Program-made: the position numbers and the translations under genes | Assembly (NCBI GenBank): GCA_001931905.2 | Contig: MSJI02000763.1 | Location: 1 to 26,339 of the forward strand | From: Cladosporium sp. IMV 00045 | Lineage: Eukaryota; Ascomycota; Dothideomycetes; Cladosporiales; Cladosporiaceae | Length of the DNA: 26,339 bases | Reading direction: 5' to 3' | In this document: positions 19,438 through 26,339 of the stretch, in pieces | How positions within the stretch are numbered: position 1 is the stretch's first letter | Layout: each line of letters begins with the position of its first letter | The notes under the pieces: generated by a model | What the model was told of the DNA's origin: nothing | Database searches by the model: none | What the model saw: only the letters and a program-made list of their open reading frames with translations

Positions 19438-21034
19438 ATGCGGTTCCAGGAACTTGTCACTGCCGCCCAGTGTCTGTTGTGGCCTTGTCAGGACGAGGCT
19501 GATGTCACGCAACAAACCCCAAGCATCGTAAGTGGTGATCCCGCGTTCAGTCGCCATAGGTGGGGAAAGGATCCTCTATAGACTACTGAACTCGCCCGTT
19601 GTGCACGCATGTTCTAAGACCCAATCACAGTGCTCTACACTGAAGCAGCTTGCTTCCGCCAACGTCTTGGAACCCCATGATACCGCGTATCAAAGTCGCC
19701 AGGCTGCCTACTTTGCACAGCAGAACGCTGGGCTACAACCGACATGTCGCTACCTGCCAGATGGTGCAGAGGATCTGAAGGTCGCTCTTCGACAAGTGAT
19801 TGACAGTGAGACAAAGTTTGCAGTCCAAGCTGGCGGCCATTCATACAACCTTGGCGGCTCGAACATTGACAAGGGAGTCACATTTGACTTGAGCCGTCTT
19901 TCGAAGACACAGCTCACTGACGACGGAAGTGCTGCATGGGTAGGCCCTGGATCTCGCTGGGGAGAGGTGTACAATGCTTTGGCACCACATGGCGTTACCA
20001 TCCCGGGAGGCAGAGTGAGTGATGTCGGTGTCGGCGGCTACGTCTTGGGTGGTGGTTTCTCATGGTACTCCAGTCAGCTTGGCTGGGTCTGCGACAGCGT
20101 ACTTGAGTTTGAAGTCGTCACACCAGATGGAGGAATTGTCTATGCCAGCGCGGATCAACACGAAGACCTCTTCTGGGCTCTCAAAGGCTCTCTCGGCGCA
20201 TTCGGCATTGTGACGAACATCAAACTGCCGGTGGTCCAGGACAAGGAGATCTTTGGTGGCTCAATGGTCTACGAAGCTGCCCAAGCGCCTGAGCTTCTCA
20301 CCGCCTTGGAGCATCTTGCAAATAACGCTGATCGGGATCCCGCGACTCAGGGGATTTTCAACCTCATCTGGAACCGATCGCAGAAGCAGCGCATCTACAA
20401 TGTCAATCTCCTGAACACCAAAGGCGATGCTACTGCCGCGGCAATCGCCAATTGGACTGCGATTCCCAACCTCATGAACGTGCTGCACAGTACTACTATC
20501 GGCCAGGTCACCCAAGAGCTCATCCCCGCCGATTTCGCCAAGCAGAGGCGTAACAAGTTCGCCATCACCGCTCGTTCTACCAAAGAAGTCATCGACTTCA
20601 TCCACTCCTCGTACCTCGACGTCACTTCCAACCACACTGAGCTGAACGCTCCCGGTGACTCCATTGTCATCACCGTTCAGCCTCTGACCCGCCCTCACCT
20701 GGCCGCCTCTGCAAAGGGCGGTAACATATTCCCTTTGGATGATTCGGAGGGGACTCTTCTCATTCTCACCGGAGAGCTCTATTGGGACGACGCATCCCAG
20801 GACGAATTTTACCACCTGCAGAGCCGCAAGTTGCATGATGCCTGGGTTGAGCAGCTAAGCGTCATGGGAGTGATGACGGGCTGGATCTATCCTAACTATG
20901 CAGGCGCCTGGCAAGAAACACTATCCGAAGCCAGGTTGGGCAAAGAAACCGTGGAGAAGCTGAGACAGGTCAGCGAGAGATATGACGGCCAGGGTGCTTG
21001 GAAGCGACTGGTTCCGGGAATCTGGCACGTCTAA
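19438..21034 (+). CDS. FAD-linked oxidoreductase (PCMH-type FAD-binding, berberine-bridge-enzyme-like)
   Basis: Exon 1 (19438-19527, 30 codons, MRFQELVTAAQCLLWPCQDE...) and exon 2 (19631-21034) are joined across a 103-nt phase-0 intron with a consensus GTAAGT donor and a CACAG acceptor, giving 497 aa. The long exon has no ATG before the domain, so the extra exon is needed. The N-terminus has only a weak hydrophobic core, so secretion is uncertain. The PCMH FAD domain spans about 65-240: AGGHSYNLGG with H100 as covalent 8-alpha-histidyl FAD ligand, VGPGSRWGEVY, GGRVSDVGVGGYVLGGGFSW, and DLFWALKGSLGAFGIVT. The usual second flavin-linking cysteine of bicovalent members is not seen before GG. A short BBE-like end (YPNYAG...YDGQGAWKRLVPG) closes it. 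It should oxidise a small molecule with O2, giving H2O2; substrate unknown. Confidence 0.88.
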
Positions 21035-21278
21035 AGCCTTTTCGATGGTGAGACGGGGGCACTGGTTGAGCATCCTACATCTTCGATCTACAATTAGAGC
21101 AGCATGGTTGACTCACGATACACTCTACACCTCAATTTTTTTGATCCAGTGAGTCGAGGGCATCGAGTTCATACACTGCACTCAGAGGGTAGCAAGTAAA
21201 CCAACTCATGACACTTTCATATATTTAGGACGAGTTAAGGAAAATCTATCATTAAAAATTTAGCTATATATCTAATTT
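21035..21278. other. Convergent 3' region, FAD oxidase / mitochondrial carrier
   Basis: These 244 bp lie between the two stop codons. The right half becomes AT-rich and enters the inverted repeat described separately. No gene is seen. Confidence 0.5.
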
Positions 21279-21282
21279 TTAA
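21252..21282. repeat. AT-rich inverted repeat between convergent genes
   Basis: TTAAAAATTTAG (21252-21263) and CTAATTTTTAA (21272-21282) pair except for one bulged T, around the 8-nt loop CTATATAT. The right arm overlaps the stop codon of the carrier gene (21279-21281). It lies between the 3' ends of the oxidase and the carrier and could act in transcript 3'-end formation; this is inference. Confidence 0.7.
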
Positions 21283-22202
21283 AGGTCTATCTTCAACAGC
21301 TCTATCGCTTTCTCATGAACACTCATCACAATTCCAGAAGACACCGACATCCTGCCCAACCGAAACATGCTTCCACTCCAGAAACCCGCCATACCTTGAC
21401 TCTGCAGCACGTTTCGAGCAGCCAGCAACAACGTCTCGCTTTGTGTACTTTGTCTCCTGGTCTTGACGACATCCAACGGCTGTGTTGCGCAAACCGTCAA
21501 GACTCCTGCTGCAGCACCTAAGACGAACGTATCTTGCACCGATCTGGTCGAATGGCCGAAGATGTTCGTATGCTGCTTGGCGAAGAAGTAGTATGAGCCC
21601 ATCTTGACAGCTCCTGTCCCGGCGTACTTGCACGCTGTCGATACGAGTCCTCGGTAGAGTCCGGTGATTCCTTCGGAGTGACAAATCTGACGAACCGCGT
21701 CTGTCGTTGATCTAAACCGCTTGGCACCGTTCGCATCGTCTATCATAGCGGTTTTGATTCTTTCGCTTGGAGTTGCGACGACAACACTTTCCATAGTGCC
21801 TGCCACGACTCCAGCGGCTGCGTAGTCGATGTTTGTCGACTGCCCATGGCGATCCTTGAGGGCATGAACTGTGCCGTCGAAGACGAGATATCGCAAGCCG
21901 ACTTTGAGGGCTGCGCCAGAAACAGCACTGCCCACACCGGTGTACAACGCTGAGATTCCGTCGGCGGCGACAGTCCGGCGCAGAAATGTCTTCGTATCCA
22001 AGTGCCTCCAACGTCGGTTGAATCGAAGTTGCGCTTGTGTCTTCGCAAACTCCAGAGGGTAGGTCACACTGGCTTCGACGCTTCCAGCGATGGCTCCAGA
22101 GACGAGCCCTAGGAGCGGGGTGATTGTGTTCGAGAGGAGGGCATCGTCGAAAGTCGACCCGTTGGCTAAACGATCGCTGTAAACAGAATTATGCACATGC
22201 AT
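21279..22202 (-). CDS. Mitochondrial carrier, citrate/tricarboxylate (CTP1/SLC25A1) family-like
   Basis: This 307-aa intronless protein has three carrier repeats of about 100 residues and should sit in the mitochondrial inner membrane. The signature P-x-[DE]-x-x-[KR] occurs three times: PLEFAK (49-54), PSERIK (145-150) and PLDVVK (242-247). PSERIKTAMIDDA, GLYRGLVSTACK and MGSYYFFA resemble citrate-carrier repeats more than other carriers. The usual second-repeat sequence after GLYRGLVST (LKQSATSAVRMGSYN type, from memory) is replaced by ACKYAGTGAVKMGSYY, so substrate may differ from citrate. Length is normal. The ATG at 22202 is the first. The gene is convergent with the FAD oxidase and divergent from the Zn2Cys6 regulator, which could place it under that regulator's control. 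It may be a specialised paralogue rather than the housekeeping carrier; the window cannot decide. Confidence 0.88.
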   Translation of the reverse strand: MHVHNSVYSDRLANGSTFDDALLSNTITPLLGLVSGAIAGSVEASVTYPLEFAKTQAQLRFNRRWRHLDTKTFLRRTVAADGISALYTGVGSAVSGAALKVGLRYLVFDGTVHALKDRHGQSTNIDYAAAGVVAGTMESVVVATPSERIKTAMIDDANGAKRFRSTTDAVRQICHSEGITGLYRGLVSTACKYAGTGAVKMGSYYFFAKQHTNIFGHSTRSVQDTFVLGAAAGVLTVCATQPLDVVKTRRQSTQSETLLLAARNVLQSQGMAGFWSGSMFRLGRMSVSSGIVMSVHEKAIELLKIDL

Positions 22203-22730
22203 GGTAGGCGCAGGTCGAGCAATAATGTATGCAGGCCGTACCGTTGCAGCGGTGCTTACTGAATCAAAAGAATGATTAGATGTAATCTATCATCAACAAT
22301 ATCGTTATGCTTTACTATTTTATTTATTGTATCATGATATATCGAGAAACAACAGACGGAATATCACATGCCGCTTGTGAATATATCTCCCATCAGCGAT
22401 GTTATCAGAAGCCAACGAACGACTGCTCTCCCGCTGTGATGAGTACCCTCGGTTCCGAATCCGATCATACGATCAGTAGGCGTGTCACAACATGGCAGTA
22501 CATCGGTCGTGAGGCTTTCTCAACCGCGGTCGTGCCCAAGTCGTACCGCATATGCCAGATACCACCCGCAGCATGTGGTCAGACATATCAGCTATTTCGA
22601 GATTTTGAGACTGCGGCTGAGCGCGGGAAAGGGATAAGCCGGAGCGGCTGAGATTAGTCCGCGCGGCTTCCTTCTCGCCGCTCATCCTCTCGTCGCGCTA
22701 ACAACAACATCGTGTCAAGACATAGTCACG
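22203..22730. other. Divergent promoter, mitochondrial carrier / Zn2Cys6 regulator
   Basis: This 528-bp spacer must carry both promoters. An AT-rich stretch lies at about 22260-22345. A CGG-N11-CCG palindrome lies near the regulator start (listed separately) and an everted CCG-N6-CGG is at 22241-22252 near the carrier start. No gene is seen. Confidence 0.6.
22645..22661. promoter_or_regulatory. CGG-N11-CCG palindrome, possible Zn2Cys6 binding site
   Basis: CGG at 22645-22647 and CCG at 22659-22661 are separated by 11 bp, the Gal4-type spacing, 70 bp upstream of the regulator's ATG. Zn2Cys6 dimers bind such inverted CGG triplets, so autoregulation or control of the divergent carrier is possible. 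Short motifs occur by chance, so this is a candidate only. Confidence 0.4.
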
Positions 22731-25256
22731 ATGAACTCGGAGCGCGGTGAATCGAACGAAAGATCGTCTCAGCAATCCTCGAGCAAACGAGGACCTCGGG
22801 TTTCGAAGGCTTGTGTCAATTGTCGCCGCCGAAAGGTATGGGGTGGCCAGCTTCCGGCGTTGGGGACGGATTTGCACTGACATTCGTCCACAGATCCGAT
22901 GTACGGGTGAGAAGCCGCAATGTCGGTATTGCGCAACGTATCGGAAGCAATGTAGCTACGAGGAACTTGCAAAGAGGCAAAGGTATGACACCTTCCGTTC
23001 TTTTTGGAGGCACCATGTGTGACTAACATCGATCTCGAGACCGACTCACGCCCACATCGAACGATTGCAAGAGGAGCTTCGCCAGCTGAAGGAACCGGCC
23101 TCACCGTCCACGGAGGAGCACGAGAATCCAGTCTCCGCGAGCAAGCCTATGGGCTTTGAGGCTTCCGCACGCTCTTACAACAGCAGCACCTCGCCAGCGC
23201 CAGCCAACAACCAGCGGCCCAATGAGGACTCGTCTAGTCGATACCTGACTGTCTCCCACGCCAACACCTATTCGCCTCCTGCTAACCCGCCTCCAACTCC
23301 TTACGGTCCTACATCGACCTATCATGGCCCTACGAGTGCTAGCCATGATGGCGCAGTGCATGAGAGACGACCTCATCGATGGTTTACCGCAGAGCGAGAG
23401 GCTCTCATGCCCAACTTGCTGTTCGCGGAGGCCGCTCGTCAGAGTAAGATCGCCCTATCTTAAACATGCGTTTGCATCAGTATTCAAGAGTTGCTACTGA
23501 CCACTCGTTCTAGGGCAAATGGAGAAGCTCAATGCAAACCTGGACTTTGACGGCGTCGACCCCGAGCTAGCATGGCACTTGCTTGACCTACATTGGAATC
23601 GTCAGCATCACGCCTTCTTGGTAACGTATCGACCAGCATTCATGCGAGACATGGCTTGTGGTGGTCCATACTTCTCTCGCATCCTGCTCAACGCTATATA
23701 TTTTGGTGCAGCGAAATTTAGTCCTCGACTTGAGCTTCGGAAAGTAGCATCAGATGTCAGAACTGCTGGATGGAAGTTTCGAGACCGAGTCCGTGATCTG
23801 CTCGGAAGGGCCCTTGACTACAGCAACATCACAACCATACAGGCGCTCTTACTAATGTGTAATTCACTCTTCTCCCTCGGAGACGAGCCAAGTGCCGCAT
23901 GGATCTATGTTGGCAATGCGCGAAGCATGATCATCGATCTTGGGCTTCATGTTGATGTCACTGAACGAAGTAACCTTCGCCACCTCTCGGATGAGGACAT
24001 CGAGATAAGACGTCGTGTCTTCTGGGCTGCGTTTGGTAAATTACTCCGATCGTCATCTACACTTGAACATTCTGACCTTCTCAGTCATCGACAAGATCCA
24101 ATCCCTATATCAAGGCCGAAATGCCGTGCTCCAAGAAGCTGACTGCAACGTACCGATCAAGTTTCTGGACGAATACGAGGAGCTTGAGCACTGGCAGCCC
24201 TTCGCATACGCTTCAACTGCCGAGCACAGCGGATCTCCATGCTACAACGTGTCGACTTTCACTGAGATGTGCAAACTCAGCATCATACTAAATCAGGTTT
24301 CAAACACAATGTATCGTGAGAGACGCAAAGCCCGCCCACTCAGCCACCGAACGAAAGACTTGGAAAACTTAGATAAGGCACTGCTTGATTGGAGAGCAGA
24401 CTTGCCCACTCATCTTGCGAATGCTCTTGCTTGTGGGCCAGACACAAGCGTTCCTCCTCCGCATGTGTTGTCACTAAGGTGAGTCGCCATTTTCAGTTCC
24501 TGTATTTGAGTACGAGACTAAACGATACCCATCAGGGCAATATGGCATGTCTTGCGAATTCTTCTCCACCGACCCTTCGTATTGGACAGCGATCCAACTG
24601 TGAGGTCGTCACCAACCACTCGCGCTTGCATCGAAGTGTGTTCTGCAGAGGCCGCGAACATTGTACAACTGGTCAGACTGTACGATGCCTCGTTCAGCGT
24701 ACGACAAGCACCCTACCTCGTGTCATACGCAACATACGTGGCAGCCACGATTCACGTCCGCCTCGCCAGCTCAAGCAGACCAGGCTCGACAGCGCATCAA
24801 TCGCTCGCCGTGTGTTTAACGGTGCTGGATCTCAACTCAAAAACCAATCCCGCGGTCCGCAAAGCCAGCGTCGTCATCGAGGCGCTGATGAAAGCCATGA
24901 ACGTCAGCATGGAAGAGCGACCAGAAAGCACTCGGGCCAGCCGCGAAATCGAGTCGGCCGTAAACGCCAGCGCGAATGCAGCTGCTGACTCCACGCCACA
25001 TCCGCCCGCGAAGGTTGTTCCGAACGATAGCGTTCAAGAAGCAACGGGCCCGCAGCAACAACTCGCTCCGCAATCTTACGTGTCGTTTGACGCGAATGCC
25101 AATGCCATAATGCCACCCGACGCTCAAGCGGCAGCAGCAGAGGTTCCGAATGGGGCTTATCTCGGCTCTGAGTATTTTGGCGATTTTGCTTTTGGGATGG
25201 ATGATATTCTGTTTGGGTTCAATGCGTCGGAGAGCATATTTCAAGACTTCATGTGA
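22731..25256 (+). CDS. Zn2Cys6 transcription factor with fungal-specific regulatory domain
   Basis: Six exons were built by splice signals and frame: 22731-22835, 22894-22982, 23040-23443, 23514-24035, 24085-24478, 24536-25256; introns are 49-70 nt. The product is 744 aa. The binuclear cluster is exact: C28-x2-C31-x6-C38-x6-C45-x2-C48-x6-C55, split by intron 1. A short coiled-coil-like stretch follows (HIERLQEELRQLKE), suitable for dimer formation. About 200-560 form the fungal transcription factor homology region (LAWHLLDLHWNRQHH, RRRVFWAAFVIDKIQSLYQGR, LDEYEELEHWQPF, HVLRILLHRPF). The last 100 residues are Ala/Gln/Pro-rich and end in an acidic-aromatic patch (GDFAFGMDDILFGF), a likely activation domain. 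It probably controls nearby genes such as the divergent carrier; targets are not shown by sequence. The transposon begins about 90 bp past its stop codon. Confidence 0.93.
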
Positions 25257-25343
25257 TTGACATGAGAAGAGGCGGGGGCTTCCATGGATTAAGATTTATC
25301 TGTTCAGGTAATTGTAGCGCTGTAATTTCCAAGCATTGCAATA
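25257..25343. other. Spacer between regulator stop codon and transposon end
   Basis: This 87-bp stretch is all that separates the Zn2Cys6 stop codon from the presumed transposon border, so the regulator's native 3' untranslated region may be cut by the insertion. Confidence 0.45.
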
Positions 25344-25354
25344 ACGTCAATGAC

Positions 25355-25385
25355 GGGGAAGCGGGTCAGATGGGGAAGCGGGTCA
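25355..25385. repeat. Paired 14-bp direct repeats at the transposon end
   Basis: GGGGAAGCGGGTCA occurs at 25355-25368 and again at 25372-25385 (period 17). Immediately outside lies the palindrome CGTCA-A-TGACG (25345-25355). Such terminal or subterminal repeats are typical transposase-binding sites of pogo/Fot1 elements. Confidence 0.85.
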
Positions 25386-25450
25386 CAAAACCTATCATCT
25401 CAACTTTAAAAAATCATATCTCTACGAATAATGGTCGGAATCAGACGAAA

Positions 25451-26339
25451 TTAAGCAAGCTCATCAGCGCTATCTAGTTCTATCTCGTCTTCGATTTCAG
25501 GGCTCGGCGTAGGCGATTTACGCCTCTCACCCTTCTTTTTTCGTAAAGTCTTTTTTTCGGCTTTTTCGACTTCCTCGAGGATTTCCTGCGTACTAAGGAC
25601 GTATTTCCCTTTTAGGGCAACACGTTTACCTGTTTTACGTTCCTTACGTATCGATAATCGACTCCTAGACTCCTTGAGTTCGTGTTCTAAAAGAGTAGTT
25701 CGAGATCTTAGCTTTTCAAGTTCGGTTTGTGATCGCTTTATGAATCGCTTCGAAGGAGTCGAAATCGAAGAGTGATCGATCACTCGGGTGATCGCATCTC
25801 GAACGTGACGAGGCTCCGTGCCCCGGGGAGGTCGGATATCGAGGACACGAAGGTCAGGGGACCCCCTATCGTCGAGAATAGGAGGCGGAGTCCGAGGGGG
25901 GGAGGGAGAGGGTCCGAGGCGTAGGAGGGGTCTATCTCTCGAGATAGGCCATATTCCGGTCGATTCAAAGCCTGATCCGATAGTACCGACCCGGAAGGTC
26001 CTATTCCTAGCGATCGCATAGGCCGTAGTCCACTCGGAGCGGTGTAATCGAATCGTAGAGTGAAAAAAAAATTGAATCAAGTTGGAAAGTTAGATTCCTT
26101 TTTAGGGGTCCGAAACAAGTTAAATCTAAAGGTTGTAATAGATGAGACGAATGGGGTGGTAGACAGACAGGATCAATATCGTGTCGAAGGCAGTAGGATA
26201 GGAATCGGGCCGTAATATGACTCCCGTGGCCGTCGAATAGTAGGAGACGTCTTTTATTGTCGTTTCGTCTCGTTTCGGGCTCGAATAAGGTCGATAACCA
26301 CTCGTACGCAATCTGATCACTCGTCCATCCTGAAGTCGA
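25451..26339 (-). pseudogene. Transposase of pogo/Fot1 (DDE) type, partial and frameshifted
   Basis: The minus strand from 26339 opens inside the transposase catalytic core: SGWTSDQIAYEWL, then LLLFDGHGSHIT with the second catalytic Asp, then LPPHSSHLLQPLDLTCFGPL with the third. The first Asp and the DNA-binding domain lie beyond the window. At a run of nine T (26071-26063) the frame is lost; this frame then stops at 26007-26009. The next frame, one base shifted, continues with conserved C-terminal sequence (EWTTAYAIARNRTF, GSGFESTGIWPI), a disordered Pro-rich part and a basic coiled-coil tail, to the stop at 25451-25453. The single-base difference fits slippage in the homopolymer. Composition is rich in TpA and CpG and poor in CpA/TpG, suggesting RIP-type mutation. 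The copy is probably inactive unless the run length is a sequencing error. Confidence 0.85.

Larger units (their letters stand above)
25344..26339 (-). mobile_element. Fot1/pogo-like DNA transposon, one end (runs off the window)
   Basis: This is the 3' end of a Tc1/mariner-superfamily element of the fungal Fot1/pogo type, continuing past 26339. Evidence is the DDE-type transposase remnant, and a 14-bp direct repeat and a small palindrome just outside its stop codon. The outer border is set at the TA at 25342-25343, the usual target of this family; this is an inference, because the other end and its inverted repeat are not in view. Confidence 0.75.

Noticed and set aside
23107..23114. TCCACGGA, which looks like a pleiotropic drug response element
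   Set aside because: It is inside an exon of the regulator and far from the ABC promoter; likely chance.
1..26339. CRISPR arrays, bacterial operons or phage elements
   Set aside because: No regularly spaced repeats of that kind, and introns and gene families are clearly fungal.

Overview
The window reads as nuclear DNA of a filamentous ascomycete (Pezizomycotina). Evidence: short introns (49-114 nt) with GTANGT/GTGAGT-type donors and CAG/TAG acceptors; fungus-restricted families (HET domain, CFEM domain, Zn2Cys6 regulator, PDR-type ABC transporter); a dispersed 5S rRNA gene; and a decayed Fot1/pogo-type DNA transposon. A Dothideomycete is my guess from general appearance only.

Layout. (1) 351-5512, housekeeping: an intronless Sec14-like plus RhoGAP protein (-) shares a 786-bp divergent promoter with a three-exon glutamine-hydrolysing asparagine synthetase (+), which has a Gcn4/CPC1-type TGACTCA site and a TATA box. 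(2) 5917-9028: a two-zinc-finger plus ankyrin-repeat protein (-), then a long spacer holding a 119-nt 5S rRNA gene (-). (3) 9029-13184, accessory genes, all (-): a HET-domain protein, a 171-aa three-helix membrane protein rebuilt from two exons, and a CFEM, GPI-anchor-type cell-surface protein whose second intron has no usable AG acceptor. (4) 13623-25256, transport and oxidation: a full-length PDR/ABCG pump (-), a divergent FAD-linked oxidase (+) whose start codon lies in a separate first exon, a divergent citrate-carrier-family protein (-), and a six-exon Zn2Cys6 regulator (+). (5) From about 25344 to the window end: one end of a pogo/Fot1-like element with a frameshifted transposase (-).

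How the parts may work together. Oxidase, mitochondrial carrier, regulator and efflux pump stand next to each other in divergent pairs, the pattern seen at edges of fungal metabolic gene clusters. No backbone synthase is visible, so a cluster is only a hypothesis. The HET and CFEM genes and the transposon mark the right-hand three quarters as accessory compared with the left end.

Gene models with introns were built by hand from splice signals, reading phase and domain continuity. No search, structure prediction or expression data were available.
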